Part shown: in pieces, positions 15,132 through 26,802 of the stretch | Numbering within the stretch: the first letter of the stretch is position 1 | How the letters are laid out: every line of letters starts with the position of its first letter | Origin: Pseudomonas duriflava | GTDB taxonomy: Bacteria > Pseudomonadota > Gammaproteobacteria > Pseudomonadales > Pseudomonadaceae | NCBI RefSeq assembly: GCF_007830155.1 | Contig: NZ_VLKY01000015.1 | Span: forward strand, 1-64,000 | Length of the DNA: 64,000 bases | Direction of reading: 5' to 3' | The notes under the pieces: model-generated | What the model was told of the DNA's origin: nothing | Database searches by the model: none | Seen by the model: only the letters and a program-made list of their open reading frames with translations | Made by a program: the position numbers and the translations under genes

Positions 15132-15689
15132 TTATTTTTTCTTAGCGAGACTGAGATGCGGCCATGCGGCCAACAGATAATTACACATGGACCATAGTGT
15201 AAGCGCAGCAGCTACTATCAAGAGCACATATCCCGCAAAAACCCAAAAAGTCAATTGCGGCGGATTAGCCAGCAGAATGATCAATGCAACCATTTGAGCA
15301 GCCGTCTTCCATTTCCCTAGATTAGAAACAGCCACCTGCGCCCTAGCTCCAAGCTCAGCCATCCACTCACGAAGCGCCGACACTACAATTTCTCGCCCAA
15401 TAATGATTGTCGCCGGCAACGTAAGCCAAATAGTCGCATGCTCCTGAACAAGAAGAACCAGCGCTACCGCCACCATGAGCTTATCCGCCACCGGATCCAA
15501 GAACGCCCCAAAAGGCGTACTCTGCCCAAGGCGACGAGCCAGATAACCGTCCAGCCAATCTGTGATACTAGCTAACGCAAACACCCCGCTGGCTGCCCAG
15601 TAGCTCCAATAAACAGGCAAATAGAACAAGGCAATAAAGCAAGGAATAAGCAGAACGCGCAGAACGGTAAGCAAATTTGGAATGTTCAT
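15132..15689 (-). CDS. pgsA: CDP-diacylglycerol-glycerol-3-phosphate 3-phosphatidyltransferase
   Basis: PgsA makes phosphatidylglycerolphosphate from CDP-diacylglycerol, the committed step to phosphatidylglycerol and cardiolipin in the inner membrane. The protein has 185 residues and several hydrophobic segments. The CDP-alcohol phosphotransferase signature is visible as [27 protein letters not shown], divided here between D-x2-DG-x2-AR and G-x3-D-x3-D. ATG 15689 gives [11 protein letters not shown], the usual N-terminus. It lies 33 bp downstream of uvrC, as in other pseudomonads, where uvrC, gacA and pgsA are neighbours. Confidence 0.97.
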   Translation of the reverse strand: MNIPNLLTVLRVLLIPCFIALFYLPVYWSYWAASGVFALASITDWLDGYLARRLGQSTPFGAFLDPVADKLMVAVALVLLVQEHATIWLTLPATIIIGREIVVSALREWMAELGARAQVAVSNLGKWKTAAQMVALIILLANPPQLTFWVFAGYVLLIVAAALTLWSMCNYLLAAWPHLSLAKKK

Positions 15690-15722
15690 CAGCACGGCTA
15701 AAATATGGAATGTATTGGCATT

Positions 15723-17549
15723 CTACTCACTGTGCAGAGAAGCATAAATCTGCTCAGCCAGTTTTTTACTGATACCTGGCGCCTTTGCAATCTCATCAAC
15801 ACTAGCTCTACCAAGCTCCTGTAAACCGCCAAAATATTTGAGCAAATCTCGCCTACGCTTAGGACCCACCCCTTGCACATCCTCCAAACTTGATGTACGG
15901 CGAGCTTTAGCTCTTTTTGCTCGATGCCCGGTAATTGCGAAACGATGCGCTTCGTCGCGTATCTGTTGAATGAGATGCAAAGCAGGCGAATTTCCCGGCA
16001 ATGAAAATTCATTCGACGGGTCATTCAGGAAAAGCGTCTCCAGACCTGGCTTACGCGTTACTCCCTTGGCAACCCCCAATAAAATAAGATCGGGAACAGC
16101 TAGTTCCTGTAGTACATCACGCGCCATTGCCAATTGCCCTTTGCCACCGTCTACCAATAAGATATCCGGCAACTTACCCTCACCTTCCTTAAGCTTACTA
16201 AAACGCCGCGTTAACGCTTGATGCATGGCTGCATAGTCGTCACCCGCTACAACACCCTCTATGTTATAACGCCGATAATCTGACTTAATGGGCCCCTCAG
16301 GACCGAATACTACACACGATGCGACCGTTGCCTCTCCGCTGGAATGACTAATATCAAAGCATTCCAAGCGCTGCGGAGTTTCGCTCAAATCCAGCACTTC
16401 GGTTAATGCTTCGAAACGCGCAGCCATATGCTGCCGATTAGCGAGCCGAGTATTAAGAGCCTGCTCAGCATTCGTAACAGCCAATTGCTGCCAACGAGCT
16501 CGCGTACCACGAACTCGATGAGAAATATCTAATGTTCGCCCGTGCAGCTCATGATAAGCAGCAACAAGTGTAGGAAAATCGTCATGAGTAGTGTTGACTA
16601 TAACCTCACTAGGAAGGTCACGCTCCATATGAGCTAAGTAATACTGCCCCAAAAACGCTAGCAATACCTCGCTCACCTCCTCCTCAACGCCTACTTGCGG
16701 AAAAAAGTTTTTACTACCCAAAACACGCCCGCCACGAACAGTAACTAGATGTACACAAGCGCCGCCCGGGTTGACCAAGCCGGCCACTATATCTACATCA
16801 CCACTACCACCCTCAATACTCTGCTGATCCTGAACACGCCGCACCAGCGCAATCTGGTCTCGCACCTCTGCAGCCCGCTCAAAGTCCAAAGACAAGGCAG
16901 CCTTTTCCATAACAGTATTGAGCTCTTCAGCTAGCGCATTACTCCGCCCTTCTAAAAACATGGCGGAGTGGCGAACGTCCTCGGCGTATTCTTCTTGGGA
17001 AACAAGCCCGGTACAAGGCCCTTTACAGCGCTTTATCTGGTACTGCAGACAAGGCCTAGTGCGATTCTTAAAAAAGCCATCCTCACACTGGCGCACCATG
17101 AATGCCTTTTGCAGCAAATTAAGACTTTCTCGAATAGCTCCGGCACTTGGGTAAGGCCCAAAATAACGGCCGCGCTCCTTTTTTGCGCCCCTATGGATAG
17201 CCAACCTGGGATATTCATCCTGAGCTGAAAGATAGACATAAGGGTATGACTTATCGTCGCGCAGTAAAATGTTGTAAGGAGGACGCAACTGCTTGATTAA
17301 ATTTTGTTCAAGCAGCAAGGCTTCGGTTTCGTTTCCCGTAATAGTAGTTTCAACCTGAGCGATACGCGCAACCAAGGCAGCTGTCTTAGGAGCAAGACCT
17401 ACTTTACGAAAGTAGCTGGAGAGGCGCTTCTTGAGGTTCTTTGCCTTGCCAACATAAAGAACCTTACCGTCTTCATCCAGCATGCGGTACACACCTGGAC
17501 GAGAGCTTGCACCTGCTAGAAAGGCAGAAGGATCAAACTTTTCGGTCAT
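15723..17549 (-). CDS. uvrC: Excinuclease ABC subunit C
   Basis: UvrC makes both incisions around bulky DNA lesions in nucleotide excision repair after loading by UvrAB. The 608-residue protein has the GIY-YIG nuclease at the N-terminus (RPGVYRM ... [14 protein letters not shown], about 13-45), a UVR segment near 200-235, the RNase H-like nuclease in the middle ([20 protein letters not shown]) and a tandem HhH region at the end ([25 protein letters not shown]). ATG 17549 begins [11 protein letters not shown] and lies one base after the gacA stop, so the two are translationally coupled. Confidence 0.97.
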   Translation of the reverse strand: MTEKFDPSAFLAGASSRPGVYRMLDEDGKVLYVGKAKNLKKRLSSYFRKVGLAPKTAALVARIAQVETTITGNETEALLLEQNLIKQLRPPYNILLRDDKSYPYVYLSAQDEYPRLAIHRGAKKERGRYFGPYPSAGAIRESLNLLQKAFMVRQCEDGFFKNRTRPCLQYQIKRCKGPCTGLVSQEEYAEDVRHSAMFLEGRSNALAEELNTVMEKAALSLDFERAAEVRDQIALVRRVQDQQSIEGGSGDVDIVAGLVNPGGACVHLVTVRGGRVLGSKNFFPQVGVEEEVSEVLLAFLGQYYLAHMERDLPSEVIVNTTHDDFPTLVAAYHELHGRTLDISHRVRGTRARWQQLAVTNAEQALNTRLANRQHMAARFEALTEVLDLSETPQRLECFDISHSSGEATVASCVVFGPEGPIKSDYRRYNIEGVVAGDDYAAMHQALTRRFSKLKEGEGKLPDILLVDGGKGQLAMARDVLQELAVPDLILLGVAKGVTRKPGLETLFLNDPSNEFSLPGNSPALHLIQQIRDEAHRFAITGHRAKRAKARRTSSLEDVQGVGPKRRRDLLKYFGGLQELGRASVDEIAKAPGISKKLAEQIYASLHSE

Positions 17550-17550
17550 C

Positions 17551-18195
17551 TCAACTCGTTGCGTCAACCATTCCATGACGAACAGCCAACAGCGCTAGCT
17601 CTACATCACTACTGATTGATAGCTTCTCATAGATACGATATCTATAAGTATTAACTGTTTTAGGAGAAAGGCACAGCTTGTCCGAAATGAACTGCACCTT
17701 GTGACAATTTGCAATCATCAGCGCAATTTGAATTTCACGCTCGGAAAGAAGATCAAAGGGCGATCCGCTATTGTGCGGCTGAAAAGACTTAAGCGCTAAC
17801 TGCTGAGCAATTTGAGCACTTATATAACGCTGACCGGAAAACGCCTGACGAATTGCCGTAATCATCTCGTCAATCCCCGCCCCTTTCGTCAAATAGCCAG
17901 CAGCGCCAGCCTGAAGCAGACGAGTGGGAAAAGGATCCTCTTCACAAGCCGTAACTGCAATGATCTTAATGTCCGGATAGCTTCGAAGCAGCTTGCGCGT
18001 TGCCTCAAGCCCACCGATTCCCGGCATCTTGACGTCCATTAGAACAACGTCCGGCTTCAACTCCCTAACGAGTTTGATACCGTTTTCACCGGAATCCGCC
18101 TGACCAACAACCTGAATGCCCTGAACATCCGCCAACATACGGATAATCCCAGCACGCACTAGATCATGATCATCGACCACTAGTACTTTAATCAC
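17551..18195 (-). CDS. gacA: Response regulator GacA (UvrY)
   Basis: GacA is phosphorylated by the sensor GacS and activates the small RNAs that titrate RsmA/CsrA, controlling secondary metabolism and lifestyle. The 214-residue protein has a receiver domain (VVDDHDLVR; phospho-acceptor in [11 protein letters not shown]; conserved Lys in AGYLTKG) and a LuxR-type helix-turn-helix ([36 protein letters not shown]). The start is GTG 18195 with GAGGT upstream, giving the standard [11 protein letters not shown]. The pairing with uvrC is conserved in gammaproteobacteria. Confidence 0.97.
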   Translation of the reverse strand: MIKVLVVDDHDLVRAGIIRMLADVQGIQVVGQADSGENGIKLVRELKPDVVLMDVKMPGIGGLEATRKLLRSYPDIKIIAVTACEEDPFPTRLLQAGAAGYLTKGAGIDEMITAIRQAFSGQRYISAQIAQQLALKSFQPHNSGSPFDLLSEREIQIALMIANCHKVQFISDKLCLSPKTVNTYRYRIYEKLSISSDVELALLAVRHGMVDATS

Positions 18196-18327
18196 CGCGC
18201 ACCTCGTAACACTTGATGCAAAAGCCAATTACAAGCCTAAGAGGACCTTACAGGCTCAATGCAAAGGAAACTTGTTGAGACTATACACAAGTCGAAGGTG
18301 AAGAAACGATACTGGAAGGAATAAAGA

Positions 18328-18417
18328 TGGCGGAGGCGGTGAGATTCGAACTCACGGAAGAGTCTCCCCTTCGACGGTTTTCAAGACCGTTGCCTTAAAC
18401 CACTCGGCCACACCTCC
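18328..18417 (-). tRNA. tRNA-Ser(UGA)
   Basis: This is a 90-nt class II tRNA with acceptor GGAGGTG/CGCCTCC, anticodon loop CTTGAAA (anticodon TGA), a long variable arm and an encoded CCA. It stands between gacA and the Bax-inhibitor-like gene. Confidence 0.96.
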
Positions 18418-18542
18418 GCAATTGCGGGCCGTCATAGTAACTCAATGTAATACGTTGTCAAACACTTAAATCTATTTTTTATCAAAGACTTGTTATTATG
18501 CTGTCCTAGTAAGATGTCTGAAACCTCATTAGGAGTTTCGCT

Positions 18543-19211
18543 ATGAACGAGCGTCAATACGCTTTCAATCCTGCAGTTACGGAGCATCGTGATGTAAGTC
18601 GCACGCTTCGCAACACTTATGCACTGCTGGGAATGACGCTGGCTTTCAGCGGCCTCGTTGCCTACATTTCTCAGCAAATGCGAGTCCCCTATCCCAATAT
18701 ATTTGTCGTTCTGATTGGTTTCTATGGCCTGTTTTTCTTAACTGCCAAATTGCGTAATAGTGGTTGGGGCCTTGTCAGCACCTTTGCCCTTACTGGCTTT
18801 ATGGGATACACCTTAGGTCCAATCCTGAACATGTACCTAGGCCTCCCTAATGGCGCAGGAATTATTTCTTCTGCGCTAGGCATGACTGCTTTGGTCTTCT
18901 TTGGCCTTTCAGCTTATGTCCTGATTACTCGCAAGGACATGAGCTTTTTGTCAGGCTTTTTGATGGCTGGTTTCTGGGTATTGCTAGGAGCTATCCTGCT
19001 ATCGCTTTTTGTCAACATTAGCGGCCTTCAGTTAGCTATTAGCGCAGGATTCGTATTGTTTTCTTCAGCAGCAATCCTTTTTCAAACCAGCGCAATTATT
19101 CATGGCGGCGAAGACAATTACATTATGGCCACCATCAGCCTATACATCTCGATATACAATTTGTTCGTGAGCCTGCTTCAATTGCTCGGCCTTGCCAGCA
19201 GTGACGACTAA
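18543..19211 (+). CDS. Bax inhibitor-1 family membrane protein (YccA-like)
   Basis: This 222-residue protein has about seven transmembrane segments starting near residue 23 and the BI-1/YccA pattern, including GFMGYTLGPILNMYL and an HGGEDNYI segment with C-terminal charged residues. In E. coli YccA binds and restrains the FtsH protease; that role is family knowledge, not shown here. ATG 18543 follows AGGAG. It stands upstream of tusDCBE, as PA2604 does in P. aeruginosa, but a terminator separates them. Confidence 0.93.
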   Translation: MNERQYAFNPAVTEHRDVSRTLRNTYALLGMTLAFSGLVAYISQQMRVPYPNIFVVLIGFYGLFFLTAKLRNSGWGLVSTFALTGFMGYTLGPILNMYLGLPNGAGIISSALGMTALVFFGLSAYVLITRKDMSFLSGFLMAGFWVLLGAILLSLFVNISGLQLAISAGFVLFSSAAILFQTSAIIHGGEDNYIMATISLYISIYNLFVSLLQLLGLASSDD

Positions 19212-19230
19212 ACGACACGAGAACTGAACA

Positions 19231-19253
19231 GGCCCGCTTCGGCGGGCCTTTTT
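19231..19253 (+). terminator. Terminator after the BI-1 gene
   Basis: GGCCCGC-TTCG-GCGGGCC is followed by TTTTT. It lies only 4 bp before the tusD ATG, so tusD transcription must come from read-through or an internal promoter. Confidence 0.88.
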
Positions 19254-19257
19254 GCTT

Positions 19258-19650
19258 ATGAAATTTACTATCGCTTTATTTTCTCCCGCTCATTCACCTG
19301 CCTCGCGCCGAGCTTTGCGCTTCGCAGAGGCCGTATTGGCAAATGCTCACTCAATTGAGCGAATCTTTTTTTATCGAGAAGGGGTATATAACGCTTCTCA
19401 TGCGACTGTGTTTCCACAAGATGAGCTTGACATAGCAGAGGCATGGACGACTTTTGTTAAGCAGCATGATCTGGACGCAGTAGTTTGTATCTCTGCAGCC
19501 CTTCGCCGTGGACTGCTAGATTGCAATGAATCCCAACGCTATAGCCGAGAGACAATTACCGTAAAGGCTCCTTGGCAGCTTTCAGGTCTTGGGCAATTAC
19601 ATGAAGCTGTTCAGCAGTCTGACCGCCTTGTCTGCTTTGGAGACTCCTGA
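19258..19650 (+). CDS. tusD: Sulfur-relay protein TusD
   Basis: TusD accepts sulfur from TusA and passes it to TusE within the TusBCD complex, feeding 2-thiolation of wobble uridine (mnm5s2U) in tRNA. The 130-residue protein has the DsrE fold, and the expected active cysteine lies in DAVVCISAALRRGLLD. ATG 19258 begins MKFTIALFSPAHSP; an upstream TTG at 19252 is less likely because it overlaps the terminator. The stop overlaps the tusC ATG by one base. Confidence 0.95.
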   Translation: MKFTIALFSPAHSPASRRALRFAEAVLANAHSIERIFFYREGVYNASHATVFPQDELDIAEAWTTFVKQHDLDAVVCISAALRRGLLDCNESQRYSRETITVKAPWQLSGLGQLHEAVQQSDRLVCFGDS

Positions 19651-20009
19651 TGGCTAAATCGATGCTAATAATCAGTCGCCAGGCCCCATGGGCAGGGATG
19701 AGCGCACGCGAAGCACTGGATGCTGCATTGGCTGGCGGAGCATTTGATCTCCCAATCGCCTTGCTTTTCATGGAGGACGGAGTATTTCAACTCACCTCAT
19801 CCCAACAGCCCTCCCGTTTAGAACAAAAAGACACCAGCGCGAACCTACAAGCTCTGTCTCTTTTTGGAATTGAACATCTCTATGCTTCAAAAGTGAGCCT
19901 TATTGAACGCGGCATGGAAACACATGCACTCCATTTACCTGTCAAGGTTTTAACAAGCGAAGAGATACGCAGCCTGCTAAGAACATACGATCTGGTGGTT
20001 ACCCTGTGA
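19650..20009 (+). CDS. tusC: Sulfur-relay protein TusC
   Basis: TusC is the second subunit of the TusBCD hexamer. The 119-residue protein has a DsrF-like sequence (MLIISRQAPWAGMSAREALD; ALLFMEDGVFQL). It overlaps tusD by one base and tusB by four, so the four tus genes form one coupled operon. Its role is mainly structural in the relay, as in E. coli. Confidence 0.95.
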   Translation: MAKSMLIISRQAPWAGMSAREALDAALAGGAFDLPIALLFMEDGVFQLTSSQQPSRLEQKDTSANLQALSLFGIEHLYASKVSLIERGMETHALHLPVKVLTSEEIRSLLRTYDLVVTL

Positions 20010-20305
20010 AAACTTTGCATATCTTTTCAGCCTCCCCGTTTCGTGATACCTCTCTTAAAGAAAGAATGGCACTGCTAGCGGAGCAGGATAGCCTGTTGTT
20101 AACAGGTGATGCGGTTTACGCCTTGCAAGCGGGCACCCAGCCATACATCCTACTTAAGGATCTATCTACCTCTATATCCTGTTATGTCTTAACTGAAGAC
20201 GTGGCAGCACGAGGACTTAGACCTTGCGAGCGATTCACAGAAGTCGACTATGCAGATTTCGTACGCTTATGCACTGAACATGACAAGGTATTAAGCTGGA
20301 CATGA
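20006..20305 (+). CDS. tusB: Sulfur-relay protein TusB
   Basis: TusB is the smallest subunit of the TusBCD complex. The 99-residue protein is of DsrH type (MKTLHIFSASPFRD; DSLLLTGDAVYAL). It starts at GTG 20006 inside the tusC stop and ends in an ATGA overlap with tusE. No other start is compatible with the family N-terminus. Confidence 0.94.
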   Translation: MKTLHIFSASPFRDTSLKERMALLAEQDSLLLTGDAVYALQAGTQPYILLKDLSTSISCYVLTEDVAARGLRPCERFTEVDYADFVRLCTEHDKVLSWT

Positions 20306-20616
20306 CCACCCTACAGGTTGATAAGGATGGCTATCTGGTTCATTTAGAAGACTGGTCAGAAGAAGTTGCCGAAGAGCTTGCGCGTCGAGAAGACATCATC
20401 CTGACAGATGAACACTGGGAAGTACTACAGGCACTACGCGCTTTTTATGATGAGTTTCAGCTTTCTCCAACCAACCGGCCATTGATTAAGTACATCGCTC
20501 AGAGAATCGGTCCGGAAAAAGGCAACAGCCTGCACCTGAACCGCTTATTCAAAGGCACCCCTGCCAAGCTTGCTGCTAAACTGGCAGGCCTACCGAGGCC
20601 GACAAATTGCCTATAA
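20302..20616 (+). CDS. tusE: Sulfur-relay protein TusE (DsrC family)
   Basis: TusE takes sulfur from TusD and presents it to the MnmA thiouridylase. The 104-residue protein shows the DsrC pattern (DKDGYLVHLEDWSEEVAEEL; TDEHWEVLQALR) and the essential penultimate cysteine in the C-terminal PRPTNCL. It is the last tus gene. The next gene begins at TTG 20607 inside its 3' end. Confidence 0.96.
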   Translation: MTTLQVDKDGYLVHLEDWSEEVAEELARREDIILTDEHWEVLQALRAFYDEFQLSPTNRPLIKYIAQRIGPEKGNSLHLNRLFKGTPAKLAAKLAGLPRPTNCL

Positions 20617-21581
20617 TCAGTACGCCTGAAGAACATGCATTCGCTCCTTTTATCCGCATCCTTGGCAAAGGAAAACGCGGCGCACGCAGCCTAACGCGTG
20701 AGGAAGCTAAAATTGCTATGCAAATGATCCTAGATGGCAAGTGCGAGGACACTCAGCTTGGCGCCTTCTTGATGCTGTTAAGACATAAGGAGGAAAGCCC
20801 CGAGGAGCTTGCTGGATTTACCGAGGCAGTGCGCTCGCGCCTGCCCTCTTCTACTATAAAGGTAGACATAGACTGGCCCAGCTACGCAGGCAAGAAACGC
20901 CATCTCCCCTGGTATCTTTTAGCAGTTAAATGTCTTGCTAGTAACGGCATCAAAATCCTTATACATGGGGGCGGAGCCCATACAGCCGGACGTCTTTATA
21001 GTGAGGAGCTGCTTGAGACTATCGGCATTTCTCGCTGCCAGGACTGGCAAGCCGTTGCAACGGTACTCGGTCGTGAAAACGTGGCCTTCATTTCTCTAGA
21101 ACAATGGATGCCGGCGCTTCAACGCATGATCAACTTGCGTAATACTTTGGGCCTTCGTTCCCCAATTCACTCTTTAGTGAGGCTGCTAAACCCTCTAAAT
21201 GCAGACTGTGTTTTACAAAGCATCTTTCACCCAGGCTATCAACCTGTTCACCGAGAGGCTAGCCGGCTGTTACAGGATAAAGTTATTGTCATTAAAGGCG
21301 AAGGCGGCGAGGTTGAACTCAACCCGGACAGCGATGCTCATCTCTATGGGACTCAAGATGGCGTGGCGTGGGATGAGACCTGGCCCGCTTTATCCGAGCG
21401 GCGTCACGTAAAACCTGAATACCTCGACCCAACTCACCTTAACGCTGTATGGAAAAAAGAAGCTCAGAATGAGTACGGTGAAATGGCCGTTCTTTCAACC
21501 ATGGCGCTTGCACTCAGAGGGCTTGGCTATAAACGAGACAGCGCTTTTTCTACAGCTCGGCGATACTGGGATAAACGTTAA
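20607..21581 (+). CDS. YbiB-like (TrpD2) anthranilate-phosphoribosyltransferase fold protein
   Basis: This 324-residue protein resembles YbiB/TrpD2, nucleic-acid-binding relatives of TrpD that lack anthranilate phosphoribosyltransferase activity. The N-terminal helical domain (ARSLTREEAKIAMQMILDGK; LGAFLMLLRHKEESPEELAGF) and the later HGGGAHTAGRLYSEELLETI support this. The start is TTG 20607, with GAGG upstream; no ATG fits. It overlaps tusE by 10 bases and is probably in the same transcript, as in P. aeruginosa (PA2609 region). Confidence 0.85.
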   Translation: MPIISTPEEHAFAPFIRILGKGKRGARSLTREEAKIAMQMILDGKCEDTQLGAFLMLLRHKEESPEELAGFTEAVRSRLPSSTIKVDIDWPSYAGKKRHLPWYLLAVKCLASNGIKILIHGGGAHTAGRLYSEELLETIGISRCQDWQAVATVLGRENVAFISLEQWMPALQRMINLRNTLGLRSPIHSLVRLLNPLNADCVLQSIFHPGYQPVHREASRLLQDKVIVIKGEGGEVELNPDSDAHLYGTQDGVAWDETWPALSERRHVKPEYLDPTHLNAVWKKEAQNEYGEMAVLSTMALALRGLGYKRDSAFSTARRYWDKR

Positions 21582-21737
21582 TCACCCCAATAAAACTGCC
21601 TTTACTTTGATTATGAGCCCTAGATGCAATAGTGAATAAGATGACAATGAGTCTCTAATTAGGTCCAGAAGGAGCGCTCGCTGAGTTAACTTCAATGTCG
21701 CATCGAGCTGAACCGCAACTGGGGCTAAACAATAACA

Positions 21738-21774
21738 CCATAACGGTTGTTCACGTGGGCGCTAACCGTTATGG
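21738..21774. repeat. Perfect 11-bp inverted repeat between convergent genes
   Basis: CCATAACGGTT and AACCGTTATGG flank a 15-nt loop. The 319-bp gap between the ybiB-like gene and cysG contains no convincing gene. There is no T-tract, so it is not a standard terminator. It may act as a bidirectional transcript-end stem or belong to a dispersed repeat family. Confidence 0.5.
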
Positions 21775-21900
21775 ACTGTTCTACGCATCGTCAACTCTCT
21801 AAGCTTCTATGCAGTATTATTTTAGGATAGCCACGTAGTCATCAAAACGAGATATATAAATCTGCTTGTTATTACTGCCCTATTGATGCAGTAGGCTGGA

Positions 21901-23306
21901 CTAACGATCAAGGTTAAACGCTGGCTGACCGCCTTCGAACCAAGCGAGCTTTTCGCGAAGCGTAACCACCTCTCCTACTACGATCAATGTGGGAGCGTGC
22001 ACCTCATGAAGCGCAACAAGCTGAGGAAGGGTTTTGAGCGTTCCTGTAAAAACCCGCTGCTGCGCTGTCGTTCCCTGCTGGATCAAAGCAGCCGGTGTAT
22101 CAGCAGCACGCCCATGACGGATCAACTGCTCGCAAATTATTGGCAAGCCAACCAATCCCATGTAGAAGACTAATGTTTGCCCAAGCGCCGTTAAATCTTG
22201 CCATGGCAAATCACAGGTATCGTCCTTGAGATGCCCCGTTATGAACCGAACAGATTGAGCATAATCTCTATGCGTTAACGGTATACCGGCGTAGGCCGCG
22301 CAGCCGCTTGCAGCAGTAATGCCTGGCACTACTTGAAAGGCTATACCCTGCGCCGCTAATTCCTCAATTTCCTCACCGCCACGCCCAAAAATAAAAGGAT
22401 CCCCCCCCTTCAAGCGCAACACACGCTTGCCCTGACGCGCCAGATCAACCAAGAGCTGATTAATCTGATCCTGCGGAACAACATGCTCGGATCGCTTTTT
22501 GCCAACATAGATACGATCAGCGTCACGTCGGCACATGTCAAGAATGGCAGGCGCTACGAGACGATCATACAAAACAACATCGGCCTGTTGCATCAAACGC
22601 AAAGCCCGGAAGGTCAAAAGGTCGGGATCGCCTGGACCAGCGCCAACTAGATATACTTCCCCCCTTACAGCGGAGACTTCACCCTCAAGCTTTTTAGTAA
22701 GCAAATGTTCTGCCTGTAATGCTTGTCCCGACAAGACTTTTTCGCCTATCTCGCCTTGAAAAACTTCTTCCCAAAAGACGCGACGCGCTTGTACATCATC
22801 GAAACGACGCTTGACCTGGGAGCGGAATTTTTTCGCCAATCCTGCTAGCTGGCCGTAGGCCGCAGGAATCCAGCTTTCCAACTTAGCGCGGACCAGCCGA
22901 GCCAAAACCGGAGCATCACCACCGCTTGACACAGCAATGATCAAAGGGGATCGGTCAATGATAGCAGGGAAAATAACGGTACATAATGCAGGCGAATCAA
23001 CCACATTAACTGGCAAGCCGAGCATCTTGGCCTCCTGAGAAACCTGGATATTGACCGACTCGATGTCAGTGGCCGCCACGATTAATACACAGCCGGCACA
23101 GTCACCGGCAGTGTACTTGCGCTCTTCTAGCCTCCCGCCGCTTTTCTCGATCAACTCACGCAAGGATGGATGCACATGAGGTGCTACGACCTTGAGACAA
23201 GCGCCAGCCTCGTTAAGCAGGCGAGCCTTGCGCAAGGCGATATCGCCTCCGCCAACAACCAACACCTGACGACCATCCAAGCTATGGAAAAGCGGCAGAA
23301 ACTCCA

Positions 23307-23307
<1 letters not shown>
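21901..23307 (-). CDS. cysG: Siroheme synthase CysG
   Basis: CysG makes siroheme, the cofactor of sulfite and nitrite reductases, from uroporphyrinogen III. The 468-residue protein has an N-terminal precorrin-2 dehydrogenase/ferrochelatase half ([18 protein letters not shown] site; 1-215) and a C-terminal SUMT methyltransferase half ([15 protein letters not shown], about 218-232; [17 protein letters not shown]). The start ATG overlaps the serS stop by one base (TAATG), so the genes are coupled, as in P. aeruginosa. Confidence 0.97.
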
Positions 23308-24605
<1,298 letters not shown>

Positions 24606-24819
24606 TTAGATTAATACATGTCTATCCGTACAGGATAATCACTATGAGGTCATGGCTGTTTTTCAACTAGCGCCGTCATATCGCTTTATTTTTACACGAT
24701 ACGCGCTATATAGAGGAGAGGAGTTTATAGCCCAAGGGGTACAGGTAGGCTTAAAGCTTTTTCAGCACTTTATCCTTATGAGACTTAATCATAATAGGCA
24801 GCATATGACTGACATAGAA

Positions 24820-26148
24820 TTAGAGGCCCTTTCTCCGCTGCCACGGACTCGCCTTGTCTAAAATGGCCAAACGATCAAGCTTGTCTCGGATCTTTAACTC
24901 TAAACCACGCGGAACGGGTTGGTAATACTGCACTGGGGGCTTGTTTTCCGGAAAATAATCTTCACCAGCAGCGTAGGCGTCCGGCTCATCATGGGCGTAT
25001 CGGTATTCCTCACCATAGCCGAGGGTTTTCATAAGTTTAGTTGGCGCATTACGCAGATGCAGGGGAACCTCATAAGAGCCCTCCTGCTTTACATCTGCCA
25101 GAGCTGCCTTGAATGCCTTGTAAACGGCATTACTTTTAGGTGCACAAGCCAAATAAACCAGGGCTTGCGCAACGGCCAGCTCACCCTCAGGACTGCCTAG
25201 ACGCTCTTGAACATCCCAGGCCGACAGGCAGATCGATAAAGCGCGCGGATCCGCATTGCCGATATCCTCACTTGCCATACGTACAACGCGTCGAGCGATA
25301 TACAGCGGGTCGCATCCGCCGTCGATCATGCGAGCGAACCAATACAACGTAGCGTCGGGATCTGAGCCACGTACCGACTTATGCAAGGCAGAGATCTGGT
25401 CATAAAATGCTTCCCCGCCCTTATCGAATCGGCGCTGCTGGTCTCCCAAAAGACTCTGAAGAAGATCAGAATCAATTTCATCGCCGTCCTCAACCAGGTC
25501 GGCAGCATTTTCCAACAGGTTAAGTAATCGACGTCCGTCGCCATCTGAAACGGCCAGAAGAATATCGAGACCGGCTTTGGATATGCTTAAACGACGCTTA
25601 CCCAAGCCTTTTTCTTCATTCAATGCGCGCTGCACCAATTGCATCAATGCCTGATCATCTAGGCTGCGTAAAACATAAACACGAGCGCGGGACAGTAACG
25701 CATTGTTAAGCTCAAATGAGGGATTTTCTGTAGTAGCGCCGATAAAGATTAACGTTCCATCTTCAACGTACGGCAAAAAAGCGTCCTGCTGGGACTTGTT
25801 GAAGCGATGCACTTCATCCACAAACAATATAGTGCGCCGACCATACTGCGCAGCTTGTTGCCTAGCTACCTCAACTGCCTGCCGAATTTCTTTTACGCCC
25901 GATAAAACAGCGGAAATTGTTTCAAAGTGGGCTTCGGTAACATCGGCCAACAGCCTCGCCAGCGTTGTCTTGCCTACTCCTGGAGGCCCCCAAAAGATCA
26001 TGGAATGCAGGGCACCCTGCTCCAAGGCTTCACGCAGAGGCTTTCCACGAGCTAGCAGATGTTGCTGGCCAACATACTCATCCAGAGAAGCAGCACGCAT
26101 ACGTGCTGCCAGTGGCTGAGCCACTGGCATTGAGCGGAACAGATCCAT
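24820..26148 (-). CDS. rarA: Replication-associated recombination protein A (AAA+ ATPase)
   Basis: RarA (MgsA) is a tetrameric AAA+ protein acting at stalled replication forks. The 442-residue protein has Walker [13 protein letters not shown] near 53-64, Walker [11 protein letters not shown], sensor [12 protein letters not shown] and the C-terminal helical oligomerisation domain ([19 protein letters not shown]). It lies 9 bp downstream of lolA and is probably cotranscribed with ftsK and lolA. Confidence 0.97.
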   Translation of the reverse strand: MDLFRSMPVAQPLAARMRAASLDEYVGQQHLLARGKPLREALEQGALHSMIFWGPPGVGKTTLARLLADVTEAHFETISAVLSGVKEIRQAVEVARQQAAQYGRRTILFVDEVHRFNKSQQDAFLPYVEDGTLIFIGATTENPSFELNNALLSRARVYVLRSLDDQALMQLVQRALNEEKGLGKRRLSISKAGLDILLAVSDGDGRRLLNLLENAADLVEDGDEIDSDLLQSLLGDQQRRFDKGGEAFYDQISALHKSVRGSDPDATLYWFARMIDGGCDPLYIARRVVRMASEDIGNADPRALSICLSAWDVQERLGSPEGELAVAQALVYLACAPKSNAVYKAFKAALADVKQEGSYEVPLHLRNAPTKLMKTLGYGEEYRYAHDEPDAYAAGEDYFPENKPPVQYYQPVPRGLELKIRDKLDRLAILDKASPWQRRKGL

Positions 26149-26157
26149 GACGGCGGA

Positions 26158-26781
26158 TCACTCTTGAATAACGTCGACCCCTTTCGGAGCGTCAAAGACG
26201 AACTCAGACGCCTTTACTGGCTCATTCATCTTAACGTTAAAAAATAGGATATTGGTACGCTGACCTACACTGTCAATCAGTTGCATATCATTGATAACGC
26301 TTCCGCGAAACGACAACCGAAGACTGTCAAAAAGCGTATCGTTCGTCTTCGGCTTCAACATAAAGTCGGTGACATTGCCACTCTGCTTGTAGCTAATCGT
26401 GAAACTGTCCTCGATCTTAGATACGTCGCCTGATAGGAGCAAGGCTGGCGTTTGGGTCAAGCGCTGGTCTAATTTTTGAATCGTGACTTGCTCAAGATCA
26501 GGATCATAAAGCCAAACCTGTTTGCCGTCCGACACCAACAATTGCTCCATGGGCGAGTCGGTATGCCAACGAAACAAACCAGGACGCTTCAGGCTTAGGT
26601 TTCCCGCAGTTTCCTGCAAACGTGTTCCAGAGCCATCTAACGTCAATTGAGAAAAGCGGGCCGTTATTGTTTGTGCTTTTCCCAACAACTCCGATAGCCT
26701 ATCAGCCGCATCCGAAGCTGCATGCGCAGCAACGCTGATAAAGGCAGCAGCAACAAAAGTACACAAGCGAATCAATCGCAT
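26158..26781 (-). CDS. lolA: Periplasmic lipoprotein carrier LolA
   Basis: LolA takes lipoproteins released by LolCDE at the inner membrane across the periplasm to LolB. The 207-residue precursor has a Sec signal peptide ([21 protein letters not shown], cleaved near 21) and the typical [16 protein letters not shown] and [16 protein letters not shown] segments of the half-barrel. It lies 21 bp downstream of ftsK in the same operon. Confidence 0.97.
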   Translation of the reverse strand: MRLIRLCTFVAAAFISVAAHAASDAADRLSELLGKAQTITARFSQLTLDGSGTRLQETAGNLSLKRPGLFRWHTDSPMEQLLVSDGKQVWLYDPDLEQVTIQKLDQRLTQTPALLLSGDVSKIEDSFTISYKQSGNVTDFMLKPKTNDTLFDSLRLSFRGSVINDMQLIDSVGQRTNILFFNVKMNEPVKASEFVFDAPKGVDVIQE

Positions 26782-26802
26782 GAAAATCCTCTCAGAACAA
26801 GA

